Assembly: GCF_000263735.1 (NCBI RefSeq)
Contig: NC_017946.1
Span: 537,348 to 601,347 of the forward strand
Source of the DNA: Pyrococcus sp. ST04
GTDB taxonomy: Archaea > Methanobacteriota_B > Thermococci > Thermococcales > Thermococcaceae
Direction of reading: 5' to 3'
Length of the DNA: 64,000 nucleotides
In this document: positions 1-8,288 of the stretch, one piece after another
Position numbering within the stretch: the stretch's first letter is position 1
Layout: every line of letters begins with the position of its first letter
Position numbers and translations under genes: made by a program
Notes under the pieces: generated by a model
The model's input: only the letters and a program-made list of their open reading frames with translations
Databases searched by the model: none
What the model was told of the DNA's origin: nothing

Positions 1-583
1 TGCTGGAGTTAGGGGTATACTTCTGAACGTTCCTTCCGTAATAGAATATCCCAATGGAACAGCATTAACTAGCTCTGTATCTATGCTGGGAAGAAACTTT
101 AAGGAGTACCCAATTCTCGTGACGTTGAAGTATGGAAATGGTAATATCGTGTTATTCTCAGATCCAAGCGTCTTTACAAATGAGATGATAAAATACAACA
201 GAAGGTTTGTTGAGAACTTCATAAAGGCATATGTTAAGTATCCCGTTTATATAGATGAGGCTCACCACTCAAACTTTAATCTTGTCCAGATGGGAACCGT
301 AGTGATAAGGAGGAACGTTAACAAGATAACAATATTTTATATTATAGCTTCGATATCTTTTCTAGCCCTTTTCATAGAGTCTGGTTTGGCATATAAAATC
401 CTTGCAAAAGCTTTATCACTGGTATTTGGATGGCTCTTTAAGAAGGAAAAGGAAGATATTAGGAGTATAGTTGGGAGACTTAAGAAGGAGGGCTATGACG
501 AAAATGTGCTCCTTAGAATAATCAATGGAATAGAGAAAGCCAGAAGGTTGGGTGGTGGATATGGACGGAAAGAAGTTTCTTAA
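1..583 (+). CDS. DUF4350-like membrane protein, C-terminal part (5' end outside window)
   Basis: The frame is open from base 2, so the gene starts before the window; 193 residues are visible. The first ~75 residues look like the end of a glutamine-amidotransferase-like fold, with the segment GNIVLFSDPSVF followed by a conserved DEAHHSNF stretch. One membrane helix follows (FYIIASISFLALFIESGL), then a charged cytoplasmic tail. This arrangement fits DUF4350 proteins, which typically sit next to MoxR and DUF58 genes, as here. The stop overlaps the start of the MoxR gene by about 23 bases, so the genes are co-transcribed. Biochemical role unknown. The family call rests mainly on context and the DEAHHS segment. 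Confidence 0.6.
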   Translation, partial: AGVRGILLNVPSVIEYPNGTALTSSVSMLGRNFKEYPILVTLKYGNGNIVLFSDPSVFTNEMIKYNRRFVENFIKAYVKYPVYIDEAHHSNFNLVQMGTVVIRRNVNKITIFYIIASISFLALFIESGLAYKILAKALSLVFGWLFKKEKEDIRSIVGRLKKEGYDENVLLRIINGIEKARRLGGGYGRKEVS

Positions 584-1490
584 TATGCTAAAGAGGGAAA
601 TTCATAAGGCCGTCGTTGGAAAGGATGATGTTATAGAACTCTTGGCGGTTGCTTTACTTGCTGAAGGTCACGTTATAATAGAGGGAATCCCTGGGGTAGC
701 AAAGACAACAATAGCCAAGAGTTTTGCTCAAGTTCTGGGCCTTAAATTTTCTAGAATCCAACTAACTCCCGACTTACTACCAGCTGATATTCTTGGAACA
801 GTATACTATGACCAAGTCGAAGGGGTTTGGAAGATCAAGAAGGGGCCAATATTTGCGAACATAGTTCTTGCCGATGAGATTAACAGAGCCCAGCCCAAGA
901 CCCAGTCCGCGCTATTAGAGGCAATGCAGGAGGTTCAGGTAACGATTGAGGGAAAGACATTTCAGCTCGAAAGGCCTTTCCTTGTAATAGCAACTAAGAA
1001 TCCCTTAGAGTTTGAAGGTGTTTACAATCTTCCAGAGGCTCAGATAGATAGATTCCTTCTTGAGATAAAGATAGGGTATCCTAGTGAGGATGAGGAAATC
1101 GAGATGCTGAAGAGGAAGGATAGGGGAGAGTTCTCTGAAGTTAAGAGAATATTTTCCAGGGAGCAGATACTGGCACTAATAAAGAGTGTAAAAAAAGTTA
1201 AAACGAGTGAAGAAGTTATCAAGTATCTCCACTCCATAATAAAGGAGACGAGAATAGACGATAGGCTTTTAATAGGAGCTTCCCCGAGAGCAGCAGAACA
1301 CCTCCTATATGCGGCAAAGGCAAAGGCCTTTCTTGAAGGTAGGGATTACGTCATTCCTGACGACGTAAAACAACTAGCAATCCCCGTTTTGGCTCATAGA
1401 CTTATAGTTAAGCCCGAATATGAGGTGGAAGGTGTAAAGGGAGAGAGCGTTGTCAAGGATATCATTGAAAAAGTTGAGGTGCCGATATGA
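561..1490 (+). CDS. MoxR-family AAA+ ATPase
   Basis: Cytoplasmic AAA+ ATPase of the MoxR group, thought to act as a chaperone-like factor for maturation of the vWA/DUF58 partner encoded next to it. Walker A is GIPGVAKTT (residues 42-50), Walker B is VLADEINR (102-109), sensor 1 is IATKNP and an AAA lid follows. About 309 residues, normal for the family. ATG at 561 is preferred over an upstream GTG at 552 because a GGTGGT ribosome-binding stretch lies just before it. The gene overlaps its upstream neighbour, and its stop overlaps the ATGA of the DUF58 gene. Substrate unknown. Confidence 0.93.
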   Translation: MDGKKFLNMLKREIHKAVVGKDDVIELLAVALLAEGHVIIEGIPGVAKTTIAKSFAQVLGLKFSRIQLTPDLLPADILGTVYYDQVEGVWKIKKGPIFANIVLADEINRAQPKTQSALLEAMQEVQVTIEGKTFQLERPFLVIATKNPLEFEGVYNLPEAQIDRFLLEIKIGYPSEDEEIEMLKRKDRGEFSEVKRIFSREQILALIKSVKKVKTSEEVIKYLHSIIKETRIDDRLLIGASPRAAEHLLYAAKAKAFLEGRDYVIPDDVKQLAIPVLAHRLIVKPEYEVEGVKGESVVKDIIEKVEVPI

Positions 1491-2749
1491 AAAGAGAGGA
1501 CGTCCTCATTATCCTTGCAGTTATGGGGATAGTGCATGGCTTCCTCTCGGGTAGTGTGAGTGGGCCTATTTTTAGCATTGGAGTACTCTCATATTTGATG
1601 CTGGCTAGGAACAGTTTTCTTCCAGATTTAACGGTGAAAGTTGAAGGACATACTGAGATGGAAGAGGAGAAAGAGTACGAGTTTACACTTTTCTTAAAAA
1701 ATAAGGGTTCTGCAGCTTTAGTAAAGCCTAGGGTAGAAGGGCCCCCTGAGCTAACAGTTAAAAAGCCTAGAGTTGTTCTTATCCCCCACAATGGAGAAAA
1801 GGTCGTTAGAATAAAAATTAAGCCCATAGCAAAAGGAGAGTACACTGTAAAGCTCTTTCTAGATGTGGAGGATATTTTTGGAATAAACTCAACTACGATA
1901 CCCGTGAGTACGATGAAGCTAAGTGTTGTGCCTTCGGTAGATTCAATCAGAGAGGCTATGGAAAATGTAAGGAACATTAGGCTCAAAGAGGCCTATAAGA
2001 AATCTTTGTTTGGTCTTGAGAGCTTGGAATTTTATGGATTGAGAGAATATTTCCCTGGAGATGATGTAAGGAGAATTGACTGGAAGGCGAGTGCGAGGCT
2101 TAGGAAGCTTATAGTTAGGGAACTTCTCAAAGAGAGGGAGAGTGACGTTTATATAGTTTTAGACGAGAGTAGGGAAATGAGGAAAGCGAAGATAGATTAC
2201 GTTTCAACACTTGCCCTTTATCTAGCTTCTATCCTCATAAAAAATGGATATAGCGTTGGTCTAATAAAATACTGGGAAGGCGGATACAAGATCATTAGCC
2301 CGGGGAAAGGTGGAGAACAACTTGAAAAAATTAGGAATTCTTTAAAGTTTAGAAGAGAGAGGGGAATGTTTTCTCTAAAGATGGATGTTAGTGGTTTCAG
2401 TGAGAAGGCTAGGAGATTCCTTAGTAAGATATTTCCGAAAAGAAAGGGAGTGTTTGAAGCCCTACTTTCCATAAGGACACCATCGTATCTTGTGATAATC
2501 TCCGATCTAACGAGTAACACGTCTATGCTATACTCCCTGGCCGTTATGCTCAAGAAAAAGCATAAAATAATAATACTTTCTCCAAATCCAGTATTATTCT
2601 ATCCCCATGAGCTAGATGAGGGTACTCTTAAGTTCCTATATAGAAAATACAAGGAAAGGGAATCTGTGTTAAGGAAGTTCTCTTCAGTAGTCCCAGTAAT
2701 AGACCTTGACCCATATGACTACGAAGAAGTTTTGAGGGGATTAGAATGA
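1487..2749 (+). CDS. DUF58 domain protein (vWA-like partner of MoxR)
   Basis: 420 residues. Two short hydrophobic N-terminal helices (about residues 6-40) suggest a membrane anchor. A beta-rich domain follows (50-150), then the hallmark DUF58 motif EYFPGDDVRRIDWKASAR (187-204), and a C-terminal vWA-like Rossmann region with VYIVLDESREM. DUF58 proteins pair with MoxR ATPases; the molecular target is unknown in archaea. Start ATG overlaps the MoxR stop in an ATGA, and the stop overlaps the next gene the same way, so these genes are translationally coupled. Confidence 0.9.
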   Translation: MKREDVLIILAVMGIVHGFLSGSVSGPIFSIGVLSYLMLARNSFLPDLTVKVEGHTEMEEEKEYEFTLFLKNKGSAALVKPRVEGPPELTVKKPRVVLIPHNGEKVVRIKIKPIAKGEYTVKLFLDVEDIFGINSTTIPVSTMKLSVVPSVDSIREAMENVRNIRLKEAYKKSLFGLESLEFYGLREYFPGDDVRRIDWKASARLRKLIVRELLKERESDVYIVLDESREMRKAKIDYVSTLALYLASILIKNGYSVGLIKYWEGGYKIISPGKGGEQLEKIRNSLKFRRERGMFSLKMDVSGFSEKARRFLSKIFPKRKGVFEALLSIRTPSYLVIISDLTSNTSMLYSLAVMLKKKHKIIILSPNPVLFYPHELDEGTLKFLYRKYKERESVLRKFSSVVPVIDLDPYDYEEVLRGLE

Positions 2750-3279
2750 TTGGGCTGATCTCCACAATAATTGGTGGAGCGATATTGAAGGTATGGGCCA
2801 CAGTGCTAGTTCCTCTCATGTATCTAGCTGGAAGAAAAAGTAAAGATTTTGCATACCTAACATTCTTCGCCTTTGTTCTAATTGCAATGAACGAGATCAC
2901 CGTGAAGTCCCTATTTTCTTATGATTCCATTAGGGTTTTCCTTTTACTAGTGTTGCCATCTTTAATTGCCCTTTCAGAAAGCGTGTCTCTCCAGGAATTT
3001 AAACTTAGGAAAGTTGATTTAATACCAATATCCTTGTTCGTGTTGGGACTCTTGCACGAAGGCTTCTTTTACTTGGGCCTATTTTACTTGGCTTTTGAGG
3101 CATATGAACCTAGGAGATTAAAGTTAATGAGACTCCCCCTCCTACTAGCATTCATTCCAGTTGCCACGGTTCTAGTGGCCAAGCTCTTTCTGAAGGAGAT
3201 GTTGGCTCCTGAATATGAAGCCCTCATAATCGGAGGATCCCTCCTGATAGTATACTTAACAATGGAGGTGAAAGCATGA
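2746..3279 (+). CDS. Polytopic membrane protein of the MoxR/DUF58 operon, unknown function
   Basis: 177 residues, nearly all hydrophobic, with five or six predicted membrane helices (for example VFLLLVLPSLIALSESV and LPLLLAFIPVATVLVAKLF). There is no recognisable catalytic motif. It overlaps the DUF58 gene by four bases at the start and the epimerase gene by four bases at the end, which places it firmly in the operon. I do not recognise the family. It may be the membrane partner of the MoxR/DUF58 module. Confidence 0.75.
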   Translation: MIGLISTIIGGAILKVWATVLVPLMYLAGRKSKDFAYLTFFAFVLIAMNEITVKSLFSYDSIRVFLLLVLPSLIALSESVSLQEFKLRKVDLIPISLFVLGLLHEGFFYLGLFYLAFEAYEPRRLKLMRLPLLLAFIPVATVLVAKLFLKEMLAPEYEALIIGGSLLIVYLTMEVKA

Positions 3280-4220
3280 TACTTGTTACAGGTGGAGCGG
3301 GCTTTATAGGTTCTCACCTAGTTGATGCCTTGGTTGAGAAGGGATACAAAGTTAGAGTGCTGGACGACTTGAGTGCGGGAAGTCTTGACAACCTAAAAAA
3401 CAGCATCGACAGGATCGAGTTTATTAAGGGGGACATGAGGAACTTTGAGACTGTTAAGGAAGCTGTTGAAGGTGTGGAAGTCGTCTTTCACCTCGCTGCA
3501 AACCCAGAGGTTAGAATAAGCTCCCAAAGTCCCGAATTGCTTTATGAAACCAACGTTCTCATAACGTACAACCTGCTCCAAGCCATTAAGGATTCCAGTG
3601 TTGATTACCTCATTTTCACATCTTCCTCGACGGTATACGGTGATGCGAAGAAGATACCTACACCGGAGGATTACGCACCTCTCGAACCAATAAGCGTTTA
3701 CGGCGGGGCAAAACTGGCTGCTGAGGCCTTGATAAGTGGTTATGCTCACATATTCGGCTTTAGAGCCCTGATTTTCAGGCTGGCGAACATAATCGGGAAG
3801 AGGTCAAACCATGGAGTTATATACGACTTCATAAACAAACTCAGGAGGAACCCGGAGGAGCTCGAAATACTTGGGGACGGAACCCAGAGGAAGAGCTACC
3901 TCCACGTGAGCGACACCGTCGAGGGAATCCTCCACATCTTTGAGCACTTTAAGGGTGAAGGCAAGATCTACGATGTTTACAATCTGGGGAGTGAAGATTG
4001 GATAACGGTGAGGGAGATAGCTGAGATAGTGAGTGAAGAAATGGGCCTAAACCCGAGGTTCAAGTTCACCGGAGGCGTTGATGGGGGAAGGGGATGGAAG
4101 GGAGATGTTAAGCTGATGCTCCTTGATATATCGAAGGCAAAGTCAACTGGATGGAGGCCGAGGATGAACAGCTATGAAGCCGTGAGGAAAACTGTGAGAG
4201 AGCTTTTGGAGGAACATTAG
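3276..4220 (+). CDS. NAD-dependent sugar-nucleotide epimerase/dehydratase (GalE-like)
   Basis: 314-residue extended short-chain dehydrogenase. The NAD-binding GGAGFIG is at residues 6-12, D30-D31 ends strand beta2, the catalytic Ser lies in FTSSSTVYG (about 115-122), and the Tyr-Lys pair is Y142 and K146 in VYGGAK. The length matches archaeal UDP-glucose 4-epimerase homologs. The likely substrate is a UDP-hexose for glycan synthesis, but the exact sugar cannot be read from the sequence. It overlaps the preceding membrane-protein gene by four bases, although it has no obvious functional link to MoxR/DUF58. The second half is visibly richer in G+C than the first. Confidence 0.88.
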   Translation: MILVTGGAGFIGSHLVDALVEKGYKVRVLDDLSAGSLDNLKNSIDRIEFIKGDMRNFETVKEAVEGVEVVFHLAANPEVRISSQSPELLYETNVLITYNLLQAIKDSSVDYLIFTSSSTVYGDAKKIPTPEDYAPLEPISVYGGAKLAAEALISGYAHIFGFRALIFRLANIIGKRSNHGVIYDFINKLRRNPEELEILGDGTQRKSYLHVSDTVEGILHIFEHFKGEGKIYDVYNLGSEDWITVREIAEIVSEEMGLNPRFKFTGGVDGGRGWKGDVKLMLLDISKAKSTGWRPRMNSYEAVRKTVRELLEEH

Positions 4221-4259
4221 TACTTTTACCTTATTCTTTGAAAAGCAAAATCCTGAGGC

Positions 4260-5228
4260 TCAACTCGGAGTAGTTGTTACAATAAGAATTGGTAATCTCT
4301 CTGCGGCATATCTATAAATTGGATCTGAGAATTTATAAACTCCAATCTCATCCTTAACTACGATGAATAACTCTTTAGTCAAGGCATCTAGGAGTCTGCT
4401 AAGGGTGTCTTTTGGAATTCCTGTCTTTTCTAATTCTCCCCATGTAGCGCCGTAAACCAGTCTCTTAATAACTTCTCGGGCTTTGGGGCTTCTCCCTTCT
4501 AAGAAGTGCTCCAACTCCTTTAAAGCCTCGTTCACAGCCTTCTCAAATACCCTTTGCAAGGACTCTTCATGACTTGTCCTGAGGCAACGTCTGAGTCCAT
4601 AGAGGTTCAACCAGCCAGGCAGAGTTCCAAGCCTCCAAATTGTCTCCTGAATTTCCCTCTGAGTGACATTAACATCACACTGCTCAAACCCTTTCCTTAG
4701 GAATTCCGCTGCTACCCATTCGGGCCAGGGTGAGAGAAGTATCTCAATTGGTGGCCTTCCGTAAAGACTGTCTTTGTGAGTGGCTTCGAACAGCTTTTTA
4801 ACAACACCAGCATAGGAACCTGTAAATATCACCAATAGGGAATCATTTTCATTAAATGCCGTGGCTAGGGCTTTTAGGAAGTTGTTCACGCCTTGTTTCA
4901 CGTTTTGAACTTCATCAAGAATTAGTATTGTGTCCTTTAGGGCAAAAAGAGCATCTTCCAAAGCGTTTTTAGCAGCTGCATTTTCTCTAAGTTTTACACT
5001 AGCACTAACGTCTCTGGCAGAAAAAGAGACTTCTGCAATGTATTTTGATAGTGCATCAAGAATTGACTTTGGTAATCTGCTGAGTATCTTCTCTGTGGCT
5101 TGCCGAGAAGTTTCAGCATTCCGTAAGTCAACAAAGATTACATTATACTTCATTTCTTCTGCAAAAGCATTGGCACCTGCCCATGCTAAGCTGGTCTTTC
5201 CCGCCATTCTTGGCCCAAGAACTGCCAC
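4260..5228 (-). CDS. Archaeal AAA-type ATPase (pfam01637-like), N-terminus uncertain
   Basis: P-loop ATPase of the large archaeal family often found in mobile or defence-like regions. Walker A is GPRMAGKTSL, Walker B is LILDEVQN, and the C-terminal part contains a winged helix (SPKAREVIKRLVYGATWGEL) and an end like KFSDPIYRY. The only conventional start in frame is GTG at 5228, which sits inside strand 1 just before the P-loop. The frame stays open upstream to about 5430 and encodes the family's usual lead-in (FDQRPRKDKESLFGRSEEL) without any ATG, GTG or TTG. Either a non-standard start is used or the 5' end has decayed. Function unknown. Confidence 0.75.
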   Translation of the reverse strand: MAVLGPRMAGKTSLAWAGANAFAEEMKYNVIFVDLRNAETSRQATEKILSRLPKSILDALSKYIAEVSFSARDVSASVKLRENAAAKNALEDALFALKDTILILDEVQNVKQGVNNFLKALATAFNENDSLLVIFTGSYAGVVKKLFEATHKDSLYGRPPIEILLSPWPEWVAAEFLRKGFEQCDVNVTQREIQETIWRLGTLPGWLNLYGLRRCLRTSHEESLQRVFEKAVNEALKELEHFLEGRSPKAREVIKRLVYGATWGELEKTGIPKDTLSRLLDALTKELFIVVKDEIGVYKFSDPIYRYAAERLPILIVTTTPS

Positions 5229-5362
5229 CCAGCTTTTAGCATGAAGAGCGTTTATTAGCTTATTTAACTCCTCAGAACGTCCAAATAAGCTTTCTTTATC
5301 TTTTCTTGGCCTCTGATCAAAAATGAGATGCCTCTTCTGGACTTTCTCCTTCTCATTAAGGG

Positions 5363-5388
5363 TACTCCCCGAACCAGTTCGGGGGGTA
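5363..5388. promoter_or_regulatory. Long palindrome in the ATPase promoter region
   Basis: Two 12-base arms around a CA centre: TACTCCCCGAAC and GTTCGGGGGGTA, with one mismatch. The inner 18 bases are a perfect inverted repeat. On the minus strand it lies immediately downstream of a TATA-like TTATAAAG, between this box and the ATPase coding frame. That is where an archaeal repressor would block transcription. A hairpin in the 5' leader is the alternative. Confidence 0.5.
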
Positions 5389-5440
5389 GTCTTTATAACA
5401 TTTGTGTAGTTCAGTAAAAGGCTTAAATTTGATTAACCAC

Positions 5441-5876
5441 TTAGCTCGCTTGGTAAATTTCCCTTGACTCTGCACGCGGAATAATGTAATGAACTTCAAA
5501 GCCTAAATCTTCTTCATCGAGAGTTTTTACTTCATTTGGAATGATTTTCTTGGCTCTAGGTGACTCTTGTCCGGGCCTGTAGAAGAATGATGTAGCTTTC
5601 TGAGTCCTTGGTCTTTTCTGGAGCGAGGTCTTTTGGGATTAAGTCTCTGCGGTAAATGTTGAGTTTTGGAATTAGGTTGAGTTTCCACAGGTCGTAGATT
5701 CCTCTTGAGGTTCTTTCGCCAAGGTACCCTTCATATAAGGGGGATATCTTGCGAAGTTCATTCCAAAGTCCAAGAAAGCCCATTTCTGTTTCCTCAGTCA
5801 CTTTTTCATTTCCTCCAAACCTTTTCTTGCAATATTTATTGAGGCGGCGGAGGGTGTTCCCTGTGGGAACCCCCAC
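5441..5876 (-). pseudogene. Frameshifted gene of unknown function
   Basis: Read on the minus strand, a first frame runs from 5876 to a stop at 5556 (106 codons; better start candidates are internal, such as the Met before GFLGLWNEL). Near 5590 the coding signal switches by one base to a second frame, which continues FFYRPGQESPRAKKIIP and ends ...EIYQAS at 5441. The second frame has no start and has coding-like composition, so I read the pair as one gene broken by a one-base frameshift of about 140 codons. Its apparent 5' end runs into the transposon-end-like repeat. Product not recognised. It lies between an ATPase and an HsdR_N-type nuclease, so it may have belonged to a restriction-like system. 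Confidence 0.55.
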
Positions 5877-5900
5877 CCTCCAGGGCGGGGAGGAGGTCAG
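5853..5900 (+). repeat. TnpB/IS605 right-end-like hairpin element, copy A
   Basis: Two successive hairpins, GGGTGTTCCC/GGGAACCCC and then CCCCACCCT/AGGGCGGGG, followed by AGGAGGTCAG. The second hairpin plus GGAGGTCAG is the signature I associate with the 3' end of tnpB genes in Thermococcales (IS200/IS605 right end, also the scaffold end of the TnpB guide RNA). No transposase gene is present. A second copy lies at 6985-7015 in the same orientation. Confidence 0.55.
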
Positions 5901-5904
5901 TTGT

Positions 5905-6936
5905 TTATCTCTTGGAGGAGTACACTTCTATGGCCACGTCAATTCCTGTTCGCTGTTTGATTTCCTTGAGAAATTGCACAGTGGAATTTCCATCACCAGG
6001 CATTATTACACCAAAGCCATTCCCTATTTCAATAACTCCAGCATCTTTAGGAAGAAGCTTCTCCAAACGGTCAATCTTAGCGGGAATACGCAAGTTACTA
6101 ATGTCAATTCCCTTCTGCAGGAGAAATACAACTACAGCTGGTAATAAGGTGCTCCAAGTGAGCCTTGGAGATCTTCCCCATCTTTTTCCACCAACAATCT
6201 CGAGCTTCCACCACGTTTCGTCGAGTTTCACATACACACTTAATGGACGCTTACCTTTCAAGTCCACATAAAGAAGCTCATCGATTGTTGGAGCATTAAG
6301 TGTACTTACTGGTATCCCAATAACCTCTAGAGTTTTTATTCTCCCTGGGGGCTCATTTATTGGTAGTGTTGAGCCTGTGTTATCTTCTTTCTGTTTAGGA
6401 CCTTTCTCTAGAGGAATTTCAACAAGTCTCTCTTGGAGATTGGTTACGCTTAGGATTCTCTCCTTGGATAACCACGACAGTCTTTTGATACCTTCTTCTA
6501 AAGGAAGGCGTTCTAGGTCTATGATAATGAGAAGTCTGTCTCTTAACTTCTTCTTTGGCTCGAATGCATTAATCACAACCCACTGGATGCCATTGGTGAG
6601 TATTCCAAGCTGGACACCATCGCTGAAGCAGTATTTCCCAAGTTGGTTAAGTGCATTGTAGTCTGATATTACATTTACGCCTAGACTTTTGGCTTCAACA
6701 TATGCTACACAATCACCATTGATATAGAGAGCATAATCAACTCTACCTCCATCTTCAGTACTCACCTCTGGAATCACGTCTTCGGGGTTGAAGATATCCC
6801 ACCCCAATGCACTTAAAATTGGAAGTATAAGGTGTTGTTTTGTGGCTTCTTCATTAGAATGATAAAGACTAGTCCGAGAATGTGCTATATCCAGAACCTT
6901 TTTAATTGTCCTCTCTACTGGGATTTTTTCACGCAT
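5905..6936 (-). CDS. Orphan HsdR N-terminal-type (PD-(D/E)xK) nuclease protein
   Basis: 343 residues from ATG 6936, which follows GGGGGTGG at ideal spacing; a TTG at 6984 is the only other candidate. The N-terminal half matches the type I restriction HsdR_N nuclease fold: E30 in SNEEATKQHL, D68 in GGRVDYAL, E81 and K83 in YVEAKS, then NQLGKY. There is no helicase motor and no hsdM or hsdS nearby. The C-terminal half (about 205-343) is not recognised. It may be a DNA-binding or regulatory nuclease of a mobile region. Identical-orientation transposon-end-like repeats lie immediately on both sides. Function in the cell is unknown. Confidence 0.75.
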   Translation of the reverse strand: MREKIPVERTIKKVLDIAHSRTSLYHSNEEATKQHLILPILSALGWDIFNPEDVIPEVSTEDGGRVDYALYINGDCVAYVEAKSLGVNVISDYNALNQLGKYCFSDGVQLGILTNGIQWVVINAFEPKKKLRDRLLIIIDLERLPLEEGIKRLSWLSKERILSVTNLQERLVEIPLEKGPKQKEDNTGSTLPINEPPGRIKTLEVIGIPVSTLNAPTIDELLYVDLKGKRPLSVYVKLDETWWKLEIVGGKRWGRSPRLTWSTLLPAVVVFLLQKGIDISNLRIPAKIDRLEKLLPKDAGVIEIGNGFGVIMPGDGNSTVQFLKEIKQRTGIDVAIEVYSSKR

Positions 6937-6984
6937 GATGAACCACCCCCTAAACCCTAATTTCTTTGACTTTTCTTTTTTCAA

Positions 6985-7015
6985 GTCTCGCCCTTCAGGG
7001 CAGGGAGGAGGTCAG
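6985..7015 (+). repeat. TnpB/IS605 right-end-like hairpin element, copy B
   Basis: CGCCCTTCAGGGC hairpin followed by AGGGAGGAGGTCAG, sharing the last 16 bases with copy A except for one position. It lies 48 bases upstream of the nuclease ATG, so it overlaps that gene's promoter region, and just before a decapitated reading frame on the plus strand. Confidence 0.55.
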
Positions 7016-7021
7016 ATTTGA

Positions 7022-7210
7022 GTAAGTATTCCTATCGAATATAACATTGGTGTTCTCGAGCAAGGGAACAAGTTAGATGAGCTGAAAACTATCTTGTATG
7101 AAGTCTTTGAGTTTTACCTTGAAAAATATTTTGGGCTTTCTCATGAAATCGCTCATCAATTAGCTCTTGATCTTGAGAAGATTGTTGAGAACTTATTGAG
7201 GAAAGTGTAA
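7022..7210 (+). pseudogene. C-terminal remnant of an unknown gene
   Basis: A 62-codon open frame with no ATG, GTG or TTG at its beginning. It is preceded directly by an in-frame TGA and by repeat copy B, and ends at TAA 7208-7210. The encoded helix-rich stretch (YEVFEFYLEKYFGLSHEIAH) looks like real protein. I read it as the tail of a gene whose 5' part was lost when the repeat/nuclease segment arrived. Family not recognised. Confidence 0.45.
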
Positions 7211-7280
7211 TAATTTTGCATTATGGTGATTTTAAGTTATCAAATGGAGAGTAATCATTGTACAGTGGCCAGGAACTTGC

Positions 7281-7288
7281 TATATATT
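7281..7288 (+). promoter_or_regulatory. Candidate TATA box for the TFB gene
   Basis: TATATATT about 70 bases before the TTG start of the TFB gene, in an otherwise non-coding AT-rich stretch. This implies a leader of roughly 45 bases that contains GGGGGTGA as ribosome binding site. Confidence 0.45.
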
Positions 7289-7357
7289 TTGCTTGAGAAT
7301 TTCTAATGCCAAGATTTCAAGGAATCCTGGTTTCAAGAGCTTCATGGGGGTGATTGT

Positions 7358-8266
7358 TTGCATTTTGAGGAAGTTGTTGGTAGGTGTCCATATTGCGGTT
7401 CTTCCAAGCTGATTTATGACTATGAACGTGGTGAGATCTTCTGCGCAGTTTGTGGAAGCGTTGTAACACAGGACATTATTGATCTTGGCCAGGAGTGGCG
7501 TGCTTTTGATGTTTCTCAGAGGAATAAGCGTTCTAGAACTGGTGCTCCTGAAAGCATTCTTATCCACGATAAGGGTCTCTCCACGAACATTGGGAGTGAT
7601 AAGAATGTTAGTGGCTTAATGAGAGAGAAGATGTATCGCTTAAGGAAGTGGCAGTCCCGGTTGAGAGTTGGCGATGCTACCGACCGTAACCTTGCCTTCG
7701 CCCTTACCGAGCTTGACAGGATTACTTCACAGCTTAAGCTTCCAAGATACGTTAAAGAAGAAGCCGCTCGTCTCTATAGGGAGGCGGTGAGAAAGGGTTT
7801 GATTAGAGGACGTTCGATTGAGAGCGTTATCGCTGCTTGTGTCTATGCTGCCTGTAGACTTTTAAAAATACCTAGAACTCTTGACGAGATTGCTGACATT
7901 GCAAGGGTTGACAAGAAAGAGATTGGAAGGAGCTTTAGGTTTATTGCAAGGAATCTTAACTTGACTCCAAAGAAGCTCTTTGTCAAGCCAACGGATTATG
8001 TCACCAAGTTTGCTGACGAGCTTGGCTTAAGCGAGAAAACTAGGAGAAGGGCTGTTGAAATTCTCGAAATGGCTTACAAGTTAGGCATTACAAGTGGTAA
8101 GAGCCCTGCTGGGCTTGTTGCTGCCGCATTGTACATTGCTTCCCTTCTTGAGGGTGAGAAGAGAACGCAGAGAGAAGTTGCAGAAGTTGCGAGGGTTACT
8201 GAAGTGACCGTCAGAAACAGGTACAAGGAATTAGTGGAAAAGCTTGGCCTAAAGATAATGATCTGA
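7358..8266 (+). CDS. tfb: Transcription initiation factor B (TFB)
   Basis: 302-residue archaeal TFIIB. The N-terminal zinc ribbon is CPYCGSSKLIYD plus CAVCG (about residues 10-34). The B-reader/linker has RSRTGAPESILIHDKG, then two cyclin-like repeats follow, ending with the BRE-reading helix VTEVTVRNRYKEL. It recruits RNA polymerase to TBP-bound promoters. The start is TTG at 7358 (no ATG in frame upstream), supported by GGGGGTGA at 7347-7353. From memory it is very close to P. furiosus TFB1. Unusually for a core factor, it sits in an accessory region beside remnants and a tRNA, so it may be one of two TFB paralogs. Confidence 0.95.
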   Translation: MHFEEVVGRCPYCGSSKLIYDYERGEIFCAVCGSVVTQDIIDLGQEWRAFDVSQRNKRSRTGAPESILIHDKGLSTNIGSDKNVSGLMREKMYRLRKWQSRLRVGDATDRNLAFALTELDRITSQLKLPRYVKEEAARLYREAVRKGLIRGRSIESVIAACVYAACRLLKIPRTLDEIADIARVDKKEIGRSFRFIARNLNLTPKKLFVKPTDYVTKFADELGLSEKTRRRAVEILEMAYKLGITSGKSPAGLVAAALYIASLLEGEKRTQREVAEVARVTEVTVRNRYKELVEKLGLKIMI

Positions 8267-8288
8267 CTTTTCTTTATTATGTTTATGG

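Noticed and set aside
4221-4260. Far attachment site matching the tRNA-Gln 3' end
   Set aside because: No copy of the T-arm or acceptor sequence is present at the far end of the island, so integrase-type insertion is not proven.
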